Origin: Ichthyophis bannanicus
Taxonomy: Eukaryota > Chordata > Amphibia > Gymnophiona > Ichthyophiidae
Reading direction: 5' to 3'
NCBI GenBank assembly: GCA_033557465.1
Contig: CM066033.1
Location: forward strand, 906,590,808-906,654,807
DNA: 64,000 nt
In this document: one piece after another, positions 1-11,881 of the stretch
Numbering within the stretch: the first letter of the stretch is position 1
Layout of the letters: every line of letters begins with the position of its first letter
Notes under the pieces: model-generated
Told to the model about the DNA's origin: nothing
Database searches by the model: none
The model's input: the letters and a program-made list of their open reading frames with translations, nothing else
Translations under genes and position numbers: made by a program

Positions 1-489
1 CCTCTCTGTCCGTCCGGTTTGGCTTCTGCTTCTGATAATCCTTCAGATGAAACTGAGGATAATTCTCTGGATATCCAAGGTGATCATGAAGATGGTCATC
101 TGTAGAATAAACTCTACTCCTATTCTGCTTAGATGAGTGCTCCTCCCTAATACAGCACAGCTGTGCTGAATCAGGCCTTGCCCTTTGAGATGAGTGCTTA
201 GGGATTACCTCATAGCCCTCCTGACTGAACACACGTTTTCTCAATTCAGCTCCTCTCATGGCTGTTGGAAACCTGTTGCATTCTGGGACTGGTAGTCTTT
301 TATGGCAAAATTCTGTTTTCTCATTTCTACCAGCACTGACAGGTTGCTTGTTCAGAGACACTTCACCTTTTCTATAGCCCCTTCCTGAGCTATGATAAGC
401 TTCCTTATCACAGACTTCGAGGGCACTGGGGACTCGGGGGGGGGGGGGGGGAACAAACAAAAAGCTTATGCTGCTTCTGGGCTTCATGC
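1..489. other. Unassigned sequence at the window edge
   Basis: I recognise no gene or repeat family here. Bases 2-106 on the plus strand form an open, acidic, Ser/Asp/Glu-rich frame ending in a stop; it could be the tail of something beginning outside the window, but it is too short to name. A run of 16 G lies at 436-451. Confidence 0.4.
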
Positions 490-1012
490 TGCCGGGTCGT
501 TGTCTGGCCCAAGGCAGCAGAGACAGCAGTCGTGTGTGTCGGTCTAAAAGATGATTTTAGAGCACCGATCACACTTCTTAAAGCCACTGGTAGCCATGGG
601 GAGAAAAATACCCCTGCGAGGTCGAAGACTCTCCAGGATGCCAGTGGGAGAAAAAAGGCGCGAAGATGCCAGGAAAAGAAAAGAACGAAAAACTAGAAAA
701 ATAGACCAAACTCAATGCCAAGGCAATGAGTTCGGTAGGCGGGAAGAGTACCAATGCAATACCGGAGGCAAGTATCAAACTCGGAGAGAAAAATCAACTT
801 TTTCCGGGGACAAGCCAGACAAACGTCTGAAGGGCTCTGCAGAAAAAAGGAGATTGAGCAAGATGGCTCCCTTGGGCGGGAAGGGGACCACACATGCGTG
901 GTGGCATCTCCCAAAGGCTTTCTTTGAAAGTTGGGGGGATGCTTCCGTGAGGGCTCCATCGCTGCTGACGTCACCCATATATGAGGACTGACTTCCTGCT
1001 TGTTCCCGGAGA
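490..1012 (-). mobile_element. DIRS-D 5'-terminal fragment (inverted repeat plus start of gag)
   Basis: On the minus strand this holds the outer inverted repeat (about 830-1012), a leader, and the beginning of a gag whose first residues resemble the gag start of the larger DIRS-D1 copy near 38.93 kb (Met-Ala-Thr, Gly-Phe-Lys-Lys-Cys, then Cys-x2-Cys). The frame hits a stop shortly after the first CxxC pair, so it is dead. The outer end matches the right ends at 26.99 kb and 39.3 kb. Nothing of pol or recombinase remains. The left boundary is uncertain. Confidence 0.7.
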
Positions 1013-1479
1013 AGTACCCAGTGTGAAAAAGCTGATGCAATGGATGCCAAATGCAGTGGGGGCTTCTAGGCTGGCGTGGGGCTGCTGTTACTGTCCTGCT
1101 GGACCTGGTATGACCACAGTGAGTAGGCCAGGAACAACTGCTGTCCCAACCATTAAGGACTAAATCCACCCCAGCAAGCTCAGTCATAGGAACTGTTTGA
1201 CAAATCCAATGACAGCCTCAGGGACAATGGCAGCAGTCCTTTGAGACTAATTAATCTGTGAACCCACTATTTTTTGTTAAATCAGTCAGGGCCTAGTAGC
1301 AGCAGTTTAAGTTTAAATTTAAAACACAGAAGAGAGCTTTCTGGTTAAATTTGGAACCCAGCAGAGAGCTTGTAGTTTAAAATTCATAATAAGTTAGAGC
1401 CTAGCAGCAGCAAAGAGCTATAATTTAAATCAAATCAGAATATAGCTTACATCAGCAGCACAGGACAGGGTACTGCGTA
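1013..1479. other. Unassigned A+T-rich stretch with a degenerate internal repeat
   Basis: Between the DIRS-D terminus and the first CR1 there is no coding signal. From about 1285 to 1445 a loose unit recurs two to three times: a CCTAG(C/T)AGCAGCA-like block, an AGAGAGCT-like block and an A/T-rich TTTAA block. It may be the 5' region of some repeat, but I cannot assign a family. Confidence 0.4.
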
Positions 1480-2152
1480 GCAGTCCTCTTTTAATAAGTG
1501 TTATAATGCCTCTATATCATTCCATGGTGAGACCGCACCTTGAATATTGTGTGCAATTCTGGTCGCCGTATCTTAAAAAGGATATTGCGGTATTAGAAAA
1601 GGTTCAGAGAAGAGCTACCAAAATGGTAAAGGGGATGGAAGGATACTCCTATGAAGAAAGGCTAAAAAGGTTAAGGCTCTTTAATCTGGAAAAGAGACGG
1701 CCGAGGGGAGATATGATAGAAGTCTATAAATTAATGAATGGAGTGGAACGGATAAACGTCGATCGATTTTTTACGTTATCAGAATATAGAAAGACTAGGT
1801 GACATGCAATGAAGCTACAGGGTAAACTATTTAAGACTAATAAAAGAAAATATTTTTTCACTCAACGTGTAATCAAACTCTGGAATTTGTTACCGGAGGA
1901 TGTAGTAAAGGCTGTTAGTGTAGCAGGGTTTAAAAAAAGGTTTGGACAAGTTCCTGGAGGAAAGGTCCATAAACCATTATTAAAAAGGGACCCAGGATAC
2001 CAATGCTTGACCCAGTACAAGCATTGTGGAACCTGTGTCTTTTGGGGAAACTCTAGGTACGTATGACCTAGATTGGCCACTGTTGGAAACAGGATACTGG
2101 GCTTGATGGACCTTGGTCTGACCCAGTATGGCATATCTTATGTTCTTAAGCA
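1480..2152 (+). mobile_element. CR1 LINE, 5'-truncated (copy CR1-a)
   Basis: The C-terminal part of a CR1 reverse transcriptase ORF is read in plus frames 1506-1802 and 1809-2066. It has the family signatures [24 protein letters not shown] and [16 protein letters not shown]-to-T change creates a TGA at about 1800 (other copies read Gly there), and an extra A in the run near 1930 shifts the frame before the end. The 3' UTR ends in the CR1-type terminus whose last bases include GTTCTTA. RT palm and endonuclease are missing, as usual for 5'-truncated CR1. Confidence 0.9.
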
Positions 2153-2602
2153 TGGTGAAGTATTATGTCATTCTGGAGAAAATCCCACATCTGGGGTCCC
2201 AGACTGCCTAGAAGTCGTCCCCCCCCCCCCCCCCCCCCAATTCACAGAGGGAGAAAAACCTCACAAGAGGATCCACGGGTCTCAACATAGGAGATTCCTT
2301 TGCTGAAGAGGCTCCAGCTCCTGAATGACAAAATGGTAGCTATTTCTGCTAAAACTGCTGAAGTATTCAACTTTGGGGCCCCTGAAGTAGACATCATCAG
2401 CCATCTAATTGCCATTGGAATCCACCCCTCCCCCCCGGCAACTTCTGCTGCGTGTCCTCACAAATCCGGCACTTGCTGGATGCGCTAGGCCTGCACCAGC
2501 ACCACCAATAACTTGATGCGGTTTACCCGACAGTGGTCCCAGCAAACAGCTCACTCCTCTGCTGCAGCACCGGACTTCACTGCGCCAGAAACCAGTGACT
2601 TA
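2153..2602. other. Unassigned sequence between two convergent CR1 copies
   Basis: It contains a long C run (about 2219-2238) and short open frames without recognisable motifs. It is bounded by CR1-a (plus) and CR1-b (minus), whose 3' ends face each other. Confidence 0.4.
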
Positions 2603-3170
2603 CATAAGAACATAAGATATGCCATACTGGGTCAGACCAAGGTCCATCAAGCCCAGTATTCTGTTTCCAACAGTGGCCAATCTAGGTCATATGTACCTAG
2701 CAGTTTCCCCAAGGGACATAGGTTCCACAATGCTTGTACTGGTTCAAGCATTGATATCCTGGGTCCCTTCTTAATAATGGTTTATGGACCTTTCCTCCAG
2801 GAACTTGTCCAAACCTTTTTTAAACCCAGCTATACACTAACAGCCTTTACTACATCCTCCGGTAACAAATTCCAGAGTTTGATTACACGTTGAGTGAAAA
2901 AATATTTTCTTTTATTAGTCTTAAATAGTTACCCTGTAGCTTCATTGCATGTCCCCTAGTCTTTCTATATTCTGATAAGGTAAACAATCGATCTACGTTT
3001 ACCCGTTCCACTCCATTCATTAATTTATAGACTTCTATCATATCTCCCCTCAGCCATCTCTTTTCCAGGTTAAAGAGCCCTAACCTTTTTAGCCTTTCTT
3101 CATAGGAGTATCCTTCCATCCCCTTTACCATTTTGGTGGCTCTTCTCTGAACCTTTTCTAAAATCGCTAT

Positions 3171-3589
3171 TGTTAGGAAACAATAATAATGTTTAGTTTA
3201 AGTGCATATACAGGAGGCCTGCACAAGGAAAATCAGAATCCTATACATGTGCCCTTTGTACATTCTGGTGTGGGTATGGAAAAGGAATGTGCTGTGCTAA
3301 GCTAAACTGATTGTTCTACTCAGAGATGACTTGTATTTGCACAGTTACTGATAAGCTATAGTGGGCCCCAGGAGATGGGTGGATGACGTATGAATGTTTC
3401 TGATAATGTATAAAATTATGGACAATCCCTCCACCCTTTGGAATAAACTGCATACCACTTATATGCAAGTGTGTGTGTGTTTGTTCCCCTGGATTCCAGA
3501 GAAAGAAGGTAAGGTGATTCCTCGACCCAGACAGACGTCCCAAGGGTTAGTGATAAAAGGTGCTGGGAAAAGAATGATGTACCCTTACA
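3171..3589 (+). mobile_element. Solo LTR of an LTR retroelement / endogenous retrovirus
   Basis: A 419-base block begins TGTTAGG and ends CCTTACA, the usual TG...CA limits of an LTR. It is flanked by identical 5-base duplications GCTAT at 3166-3170 and 3590-3594. The host is CR1-b, and removing the block plus one GCTAT restores the CR1 sequence seen in other copies. A TATAAAA at 3409 and an AATAAA at 3442 lie in the order expected for promoter and polyadenylation signal. No internal region or second LTR is present, so this is the product of LTR-LTR recombination. The family is not identified; the 5-base duplication does not decide it. Confidence 0.88.
3409..3447 (+). promoter_or_regulatory. 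Candidate LTR TATA box and poly(A) signal
   Basis: TATAAAA at 3409-3415 is followed by AATAAA at 3442-3447, inside the solo LTR. Order and position suit U3 promoter then R-region signal. The 27-base gap is short, so the start of R would lie just upstream of the poly(A) signal. Confidence 0.5.
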
Positions 3590-3734
3590 GCTATATCCTT
3601 TTTAAGATACGGCGACCAGAATTGCACACAATATTCAAGGTGCGGTCTCACCATGGACTTCACACAACTGAGATTCATGGCTGTCATGGAATCCGCAAAA
3701 TTAAACCATTTGGAGAAAATGCTCTCTAGTACTC

Positions 3735-3890
3735 TTTTTTTTTTTTTTTTTTTAAATCACTGAGTGAAATTTATTGTACAGGCAAGTCAAACATACACTA
3801 CTGGCTGCTTCCCAACATAGGACGACAGGATGATGTGCAGGAACACTCCCAATGCCGAATGGCGTTAAGGAGCTCTTTGAGGGGGGGGGG
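3735..3890 (-). pseudogene. 3' end of a retrocopied RNA (poly(A) tail and AATAAA on the minus strand)
   Basis: A run of 19 T (3735-3753) followed by TTTATT at 3770-3775 reads, on the minus strand, as AATAAA about 17 bases before a poly(A) tail. This is the hallmark of a reverse-transcribed polyadenylated RNA. About 110 bases of possible 3' sequence precede it before a G run near 3885. I cannot name the source transcript and see no clear target duplication. Confidence 0.5.
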
Positions 3891-3899
3891 CTGATCTGT

Positions 3900-5035
3900 G
3901 GGAGGGGATCAGTCTGGGTACCCCATGGCTTTGTCTTGGAACTTCTCCTTTTCTCTTTCTACACGCTGTGCACTCACCTCCTCGCACGGTTTCAGTACCA
4001 TCTCTATGCTGATGACTCCCAGATCTACACCTCTGCACCTGAAATCTGTCTAGGTAGCCAGGCTTAGATCTCTGCCTGCTTATCTGATATTAGTGCCTGG
4101 ATGTCAACCACAATCTAAAATTGAACATGGTCAAAACTGAGCTCCTTATCTTTCCCCCTAAGCCCACATCCCCCTTTCTTCCTTTATTTCTGTGGATAAC
4201 GCTCTACTCCTCCCCGTTTCTTCGGCTCGCAACCTTGGGGTCACAGCTCCTCCCTCCCCTCCACACACATCCAACAGATAGCTAAAACCTGTCATTTCTT
4301 TCTCTATAACATTGGCAAAATTCATCCCTTCCTTTCTGAACACACTACTAAGGCCCTTATCCATTCTCTAGTCATTTCCCGTCTAGACTATTGCAACCTC
4401 CTCTTCACTGGTCTTCCTCTGAATCATCTCTCCCCACTTTAATCTGTTCAAAGTCTAGCTGCATGGCTACTCTTCCACCAGTGTCACTATGCTCATGTCA
4501 CCCCTCTTCTCAAGTCACGCCATTGGCTCTCTATCTGCTTTCGCATCCAGTTCAAACTTCTACTATTGACCTATAAGTGTCTTCATTCGGCTGCTTCTCA
4601 CTACCTTTCCTCTCTTATCTCTCTCTACATCCCTCCTCGGGAACTCTGCTCTTCTGGCAGATCCCTTCTATCTGTGCCTTTCTCTTTCACTGCCAACTCC
4701 AGACTTCACTTCATTCTATCTACCTTGCTGCTCCTTATGCTGGAACAAACTACCTGAGTCAGTACGTTAGGCTCCATCTATGGCCCTGTTCAAATCCAGG
4801 CTAAAAACTCACTTCAAGACTGCTTTTGGATCCTGATCCCCCATAGTCTTCTATTCACCTCCTACAAGTTTCCTTACCATTCTCCTAGATTTATCCTAGT
4901 CCCCACTTGTTGTGTTGGCTGTCTTGACTAGACTATAAGCTCTTATGAGCAGGGACCATCTCTTACATGTCTCTGTATAGTTCTGCATATGCCTTGTAGC
5001 GCTATACAAATAAGCAGCAGTAGTAGAAACCAGGT
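3900..5035 (+). mobile_element. Degenerate L2-clade LINE, 3' part
   Basis: The plus frame from 3852 to 4067 contains the RT catalytic YADD box in the context YADDSQIYTS, typical of the L2 clade. Downstream shifted frames carry weak RT C-terminal similarity. The end (about 4930-5035) has the 'gactataagctc...agcagggacc' type of L2-like 3' UTR and a GCAGTAGTAG-like terminus. Many stops and indels make it much older than the L2 copies at 8.3 and 28.6 kb. Confidence 0.7.
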
Positions 5036-5379
5036 TCTGCACCCCTGGGCTGTATGAACCAACCTCAGTGGTCCTGGCCCTCGTGTTGCCCAAAAAAATC
5101 CTTTTCTTCCTTTTTAAAATTTTCTTTTAACACACAAAACAAATCCCTGTGAAAGAGGAAAAAGTAAAGGACCAAAGTAGTCACCCACCACCCCCAATCG
5201 GGAACTGGGCCACCCAGTACCTACCACCAGTCTCTCACACAGTACATGCCTCTCTCACCTTCCTCTGCTAGATACTAAGAAATACTGGCTGGTTGTGGGC
5301 TGCACAAGTTCCTATATGGGCTGATGTCATCAACTAGTAGTTTTCAGTTTCTACCTGCTGGTAAGAGGGAAATAAGCCC
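5036..5379. other. Unassigned; possible remnant of a DIRS terminal repeat at 5270-5390
   Basis: There are no coding features. Around 5310-5390 the sequence (GATGTCATCA, then CTGGACTGGTCTAG) recalls the terminal repeats of the B/C/E DIRS elements seen later, but the match is short. Confidence 0.25.
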
Positions 5380-5665
5380 ATGCATCTGGACTGGTCTAGA
5401 CAAAGAGGAATTTTTCTTTACAGGAAGGGTGGTGAATGTGTTGCACAGTCTCCCAATGGAGGTGGTGGAGACAAGGACAGTGTTATTTCAAGAAGGCTTA
5501 CGACAAGCACTGAGAATCCCTGAGGGGAAAGAGATTGTGGAGCTAACAGTTGGTATGGATAGGAAGAATGATAGGCTATATGGTCTATCAACTGTCCTTT
5601 TTTATGTATTTAGATTTTAATGGTTAACTTGTAAACCACCTTGAATGACTTTCTGCCAAGGAGGT
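5380..5665 (+). mobile_element. CR1/L3-like LINE C-terminus and an L2/SINE-type tail
   Basis: Frame 5324-5620 includes the end of a CR1/L3-type ORF (FFFTGRVVNVLHSLPMEVVE, matching the FMERVVGAWNSLPVEVVE-like sequence of CR1-f near 41.8 kb). From about 5620 a stem-like segment AACCACCTTG...AAGGAGGTGG resembles the 3' hairpin of L2-tailed elements. Confidence 0.6.
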
Positions 5666-5756
5666 GGTATACAAAACCACCTCTCCTAACTCACATTTGG
5701 TACAGTACTGGGCAACAATATTTCTTTGATATACAATTTGATACACCAGAAAGTGA

Positions 5757-8221
5757 TGGGACCGGGGTCATCCATGAAAACAGGACCCTGGCGGAGAAGA
5801 TTGTGACTGTTCCTGAGAGGGAGGGGGCTGGCCACCTGTAGTGGCTTCAGATCGGCATACCAAGGACAGCGAGGCCAGTTCAGAGCTACCAGGACTATCA
5901 ACTGTGGGTGTCGCTCTATCCGACAGAGCACTTGGAGAATCATGACCCACATGGGAAAGACATTAAGCAAGGCATCCACTCCAGCTGAGCTGGTGGCCCG
6001 ATGCCAGCTGAAGAAGGCTTGTACCATGGTGTTCCCGGGGTAAGCCATGAGGTCCATTGCCGGTAAGCCCCATTGTTGCACAATGCATTGAAAGACACAT
6101 TTAGCTAGTTCCTACAGAGATGCCGACTCAGATAGGTGGCCTGCACTTCTCCTCTCCCGCGATGTGTTGGGCCAAGGCGGCCAAGAGATGGTACTCCACC
6201 CAAGGGAAAAGCAAGGAGCTACTCCGCAACACTTTGTGTTGCACTGGTGATGGACGTAGGAGACCGCCATGGTGTTGTCCGAAAGCACTCTGACAGCCCT
6301 CCCCTGCACCAGGGGGTGGAAGTGTAGGAGGGTGAGCCGAATGGCCTGCGCCTTGAGGCGGTTGATCGCCCACTTGGACTCCAACCAGTGACCATGAGCC
6401 CTGGGCAGAGTGATCCAGACAATAAGGCCCCCCCCCCCCCCCCGAGAGACTGGCATCCGTCACCACCACCCAAGAGGGGGTGTCCAGTGGAACCCCCCAG
6501 AGATTATGTTTGGGGGAGGACCACCAGGACAGGCTGTTCTGCACAGACCGTGAAAGCAGAAGGCGGATGGAGAAGTCCTACATGCTGGGAGACCACCGCA
6601 CTAGTAACGCTCTCTGCGGGGGGGGATGCATGTGGGCCCAAGCCCAGGGCATAACATCCAGAGTTGCTGCCATGGCTCTGAGCAACAGTAGGTAGTCCCG
6701 AGCTTGTGTGACGGAAAGTGCCAGAATGCTGTGAAGCTGTTGGTGAAAGTGGCGCCAACGATCCCATGAGGCATACAGTGGAGTGTGCCATGTTGCTGTG
6801 GACCCCGAGGAACTGCGACAGGCACAGACAACTCTCTTCATAAGAGACGACCCGATCAAGATGCTCCAACAGCTCTAAGAACATAAGATATGCCATACTG
6901 GGTCAGACCGAGGTCCATCAAGCCCAGTATCCTGTTTCCAACAGTGGCCAATCTAGGTCATACGCACCTAGCAGTATCCCCAAAAGACACAGGTTCCACA
7001 ATGCTTGTACTGGGTCAAGCATTGATTATCCTGGGTCCCTTTTTAATAGTGATTTATGTACCTTTCCTCCAGGAACTTGTCCAAACCTTTTTTAAACCCA
7101 GCTACACTAACAGCCCTTACCACATCCTGCGGTAACAAATTCCAGAGTTTGATTACACGTTGAGTGAAAAAATATTTTCTCTTATTTGTCTTAAATAGTT
7201 TACCCTGTAGCTTCATTGCATGTCCCCTAGTCTTTCTATATTCTGATAGCGTAAACAATTGATCCACGTTTACCTGCTCCACTCCATTCATTAATTTATA
7301 GACCTCTATCATATCTCCCCTCAGCCGTCTCTTTTCCAGGTTGAAGAGCCCCAACCTTTGTAGCCTCTCTTCATAGGAGTAGCCTTCCATCCCCTTCACC
7401 ATTTTGGTGGCTCTTCTCTGTACTTTTTCTAATAATGCTATGTCCTTTTTAAAATACGGTGACTAGAACTGCACACAATATTCAAGGTGCGGTCGTACCA
7501 TGGAACGATACAGAGGCATTATAATATCCATTGTTTTATTTTCCATCCCTTTCTTTATGATACCTAGCATTCTATTTGCTTTCTTGGCTGCCGCTGCACA
7601 CTGGGCAGAGGGTTTTAACATGTTATCCACGATGACTCCTAAATCTTTTTCCTGGGTGGTGGTTCCCAATGTGGAACCTTGCATTATGTAACTATAGTGT
7701 GGGTTGTTCTTTCCTAGGTGCATAACTTTGCACTTGTCCACATTAAATTTCATCTGCCATTTGGATGCCCAGTCTTCCAATTTATCCAGATCCTCCTGCA
7801 GTTTTCCACAATCCTCTTGGGTTTTAACAACTTTAAACAGTTTTGTATCATCTGCAAATTTGATAACCTCACTTGTTATTCCCTTTTCCAGGTCATTTAT
7901 GAATATGTCAAAAAGTAGCGGACCCAGTACAGATCCCTGGGGTACTCCACTATTCACCTTTTTCCATTGGAAATATTGACCATTTAGCCCTACCCTCTGC
8001 TTTCTATCTACCACTGCCCAAATGACTCGCTCCGCCTCGGGCAAAGACTGTGCCCAAATGAGCCAGTTTTCCAGGTATGGTGAACACAGACACCGCTGCT
8101 CAACAGAGCTGCGGTGACCACCACCATGATCTTGGAGAAGGTTCGTGAGCCTGAAAGGAAGTGCACAAAACTGGAAGCAATTCGAAGTGACTTTGGCCTA
8201 CTCACTCTGAAAACCACAGTT
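5757..8221 (-). pseudogene. DIRS (B/C-like) pol fragment, split by CR1-c
   Basis: On the minus strand, broken frames at 5686-6081, 6112-6544 and 6504-6896 resemble the RNase H and Dam-like methyltransferase parts of DIRS-B and DIRS-C (for example a WGLPAMDLMA block comparable to WVLPWMDLMA in DIRS-C). The RT part continues beyond the CR1 at 8026-8221 with a degraded YLDD region. Joining 6876 to about 8026 restores the DIRS order. No inverted repeats or ICR are visible, so this is an internal fragment. Stops and frameshifts are frequent. Confidence 0.75.
6877..8025 (-). mobile_element. CR1 LINE (copy CR1-c), RT palm to 3' end
   Basis: This is the longest CR1 copy of its subfamily in the window. 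The minus frame 7463-8044 carries RT motifs SGVPQGSVLGPLLF and FADD (the first residue is F, as is common in CR1), then CKVMHLGKNN and [10 protein letters not shown]. Frame 7043-7402 carries the C-terminus, one frameshift away. The 3' end lies at 6877 and the copy is 5'-truncated near 8025. It is inserted into the DIRS pol fragment around it. No long target duplication is evident. Confidence 0.92.
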
Positions 8222-8294
8222 TGAACATTGTGTGCAATTCTGGTCACCGTATCTTAAAAAGGATATAGTGTTATTAGAAAAGGTACAGAAAAGA
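8222..8294 (+). mobile_element. CR1-d, upstream piece (continues at 19213)
   Basis: About 73 bases encode the CR1 RT stretch around [13 protein letters not shown] and stop at 8294. The downstream CR1 sequence (AGAGCCACCAAAATGG...) resumes at 19213. AAAAGA occurs at both edges (8289-8294 and 19213-19218), consistent with a target duplication, although the A-rich LINE tail makes it ambiguous. Confidence 0.8.
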
Positions 8295-8648
8295 TAGTCG
8301 AGATAGTCAAGAAGCTAACAAAAGCACCCAGCCACTCCGACCAGCTACTGAACATCCCACCTGAACTACTAGCACGCTAATACAAACAGCTCCCTCCTCA
8401 GCTCCTGCCCAATCGGGGCAGTGGGAGCGCTAACAGCAGCGGCCGGCAGGACATAAAAGCGGCGTCCCTGCAGGGCGTGCCCGTGCCTTGCGGGCCCGCG
8501 CCTGGCGCGGCATGAAGGCAAGCAGAAGGAAACCAAGCAAGGGAAACACCACCGACAGCACCACAGAAGAAGCCTACAAGGGGCAGACCACAGAGAAAGA
8601 CACCAAAAGCGCAAGTAAAACCCGCACAGAACATCACAACAAATCAAT

Positions 8649-11600
8649 ATGCTCACAACATTGTTTCTCCCACTCAGCCTCCTCATCACACAAATTCTGC
8701 CACCAACCACACACTTCCACTACCCACACTCTTCCTCACCATGGCATCCACCAACCACTTGGACATACAAAGAACCACAGTACACGCATAAAGACACACA
8801 CAGAACATCAGTGACAAAAAGAAAAAGCAAACACAATTCAAACTCCCACACACTAAGATCAAAGGAAACACACAAAACAACAGATCCCTCAAAGCATACA
8901 ACTACAGAGCTCATAAACGCAAGATCCATATGCAACAAGATACACACAATAGCAGACCACATAGAAGACCATCAGCCAGACATACTTTGCATTACAGAGA
9001 CCTGGCTCAATCCAACCGACAATGTACTACTCAATCAACTGGTACCAGACACATACACAGCATACAACTGCCCACGCAACCACAAACGTGGAGGAGTCGT
9101 CTTGATAATTGCAAAGAAGAACCTAAAGTTCAAAACTCAGGGCTTCACCGACACACCACAAGGTAACACAATCAGCATCGAGAACAAACACATGGCACTC
9201 TGCCTAACCTACAGAGCACCCAGAGCCTCACCCGACGAACTAGCCTCAACGCTCGAAGCAGTATGCGCCATCACCGCAACAAACCAACCCACGTTACTGC
9301 TAGGAGACTTCAACATCAAGTCCACCAACACCAAAGATGCAGAAGCTTTCCTTCAAGCAATGACCTCACTTCAATTCACCCAACTAGTCGACGCCCCAAC
9401 ACACAGACACGGTTCTTCCCCAGACCTCATCTTCGCAACCAGCAACCTAACATCGAGAGGTCTAATATCAACACCCACCATCACCCCAGTACCCCTAGTC
9501 AGACCACTACATAATCAAGATAAAGTTGCGATTACAAAAAGACAATCTAAACGAACACTCAGACAACTCACCCACACAAAGACGATTCAAGAACTTCGAC
9601 AGGGACACCTTCCTGCAGGACACGATACAACAACTGACCACAGAAACAGATGACCTGGAGACCTCCAATCTCCAACTGGAACACCACCCTATCTAACGCT
9701 GCCAAAACAACAGATGCCAGACCCAAGAAACACCATTACAACAAGAGACAATACAAGCCGTGGTACTCAACAACCATACGACAGGAAAAGAGGGAACTCA
9801 GAAAGATAGAACGGAGATGGAGAAAGTTCAAGGCAACTGAAAACCAGCAACTATACCTAACAAAGCAAAGACAATACAATGAACACATCAACCAATCAAA
9901 GAGGGAATACCATACAAACATGATCAATACCTCCTTAAACAAACCCAGAGAACTATTCGAAATAGTGAAAATCCTCACAAAGGAGCAAAGCACAGAAGCG
10001 GAAGTGCAAATAGACCCGCAAAAATTCGCTGACTATATCAAGGAAAAATTTCACTCCGCAGAACAAACAAGACCTAACGCATCAACTCAGCCTAACTCAC
10101 ACCCTAAGACCTGGGACACATTCTGCTCACCATCAACAGAGCAGCTCTCCCACATCATCTCCGCAATCCACACAAGCACCGCTCCCACAGACCCTTGCCC
10201 AGTGTCATGGATCAAAGCCACCAAATCAAGCTTCATCCACATCATATACAACATGGTGCACAACTCCCTCACCCAAGGAGTCATGCCAGACCAACTAAAG
10301 CTAGCCACAGTAAGACCGATACCAAAGAAAACAACCCTCGACAAGAACAACCCAACAGCATACTGACCAATATCCAGCATACCCCTTCTGGCAAAGATCA
10401 TCGAAAAAACAGTACAACACCAACTACAAGAACACAATGACAACCATGCACCACTGGATGACAACCAACACGGCTTTCGCCCCAACCATGGAGTCGAAAC
10501 ACTGCTGATTTACCTCTTCGACAATACCCTCCGAATCATAGACAACACCAAAAAAGGTATCTTAATGATCTTCATTGACATCTCTTCAGCATTCGACACA
10601 GTAGATCACAAAACCCTCCTGGAAAGACTAAAGAACATTGGGCTACAAGATACCACCTTAAAATGGTTCCACTCATACCTAACCGACAGGCAGATAACAG
10701 GTCAAGGTAGGCCACAACACCTCCCAACCCATAAAAGTCCTCCAAGGAGTGCCTCAAGGATCCGCCCTCTCGGCACTACTGTTTAACATCTACATCCAGC
10801 CAATATGCGACATCCTAAAAGCAAACAGCATTCAATATACAATCTATGCAGATGATATCATGATATACACACCTCTCTCAGTTGACAACCCGGACTACTC
10901 TAAAATAACAGTCTGCCTCACACAAATGACAAGATGGTGTCAAGACAACAACCTCACAATCAACTACAGCAAGACGGAGGCACTAATAATCACTCGCAAC
11001 CCAGACTTCATCCACCCACCGGACATCAAGGTATAAAACACAACCATACCAATAAAATCGGAAGTAAAATACCTCGAAGTGACCCTGGACAACGAACTGA
11101 ATCTCAAGCCTCATGTAAACAAAACAGTCAAGAATGCATACCACAGGATGAGAATCATCAGAAGACTTAAACCCCTCCTCGCCACTGAGCACTTCCGTAA
11201 CGTATGCCAAGCTCTAATAACCCCCTTACTGGACTTCTGCAACCCCATCTACCTTGGACTAGGAAAACAAACACTCAAACCACTTCAACTAGCACAAAAC
11301 ACAGCAGCCCGCATAATATCTGGATCAACAAGACATGAACACATTACTCCTGTTCTAAAAGACCTCCACTGGCTCCCAATTAGTTCACGCATCAAATACA
11401 AAACAATCATAAACATATTTAAGATCAAACAACATACCTCAGCCAACAGCTTACACACCCTCATAAACCAGACACCAGCACACGCCCAAGAAGAAAAGGA
11501 ACCTCCAAACGAGTTAACACCCCAAGAGACGTCAGAAAAACACGCAGAGACACCACAGAAAGAGCACTCTCCCTGGCTGCCCCAACAATCTGGAACTCCC

Positions 11601-11670
11601 TCCCAGACGAGCTGAGATCAACGACGGACCTCAAAGACTTCCGCAAACAGCTGAAGACTACGCTGTTCAT
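8649..11670 (+). pseudogene. L2 ORF2: APE-type endonuclease and reverse transcriptase, disrupted
   Basis: Frame 8649-9653 gives the endonuclease, with NARSICNK, ITETWL, RGGVVLI and LLGDFNI followed by a substrate-side block ending near HRHGSSPDLIFA. Frame 9650-10366 gives the linker and RT N-terminus up to a TGA where other copies read Arg (AYRPISS). The RT continues in 10565-10786 (IFIDISSAFDTVDH), 10749-11036 (PQGSALSALLFN and YADDIMIY) and 11079-11615 (C-terminus with LDFCNPIYLGL). At least three frameshifts and one nonsense change are visible. The catalytic YADD is intact. It copies its own RNA by target-primed reverse transcription when functional; this copy cannot. Confidence 0.85.
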
Positions 11671-11881
11671 ATAACACTATGGACACGTCACTTGATCAAA
11701 CTACCAGGAACTCCTAACATACCCCCCTCCGACCCCCTGATAAGAAATTGTATAACGGCACTCGATGAATCTTAATACCCAATGTATAGAATAATGTATT
11801 ATAGCACATATTGTATCATAGCGCACTATGGACATAGCTCAATTAATCAAACACACTAACTTCTCACACACAAATCATGAT

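Larger units (their letters stand above)
2603..3656 (-). mobile_element. CR1 LINE (copy CR1-b), split by a solo LTR
   Basis: On the minus strand the CR1 3' UTR (2603-2880) and the RT C-terminus (2883-3131, same motifs as CR1-a) run to 3170, stop at an insertion, and resume at 3590-3656 with the block that in CR1-c follows directly. Joining the two sides at the 5-base duplication GCTAT gives an uninterrupted CR1 sequence. The copy is 5'-truncated at about 3656. A frameshift is present near the C-terminus. Confidence 0.9.
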
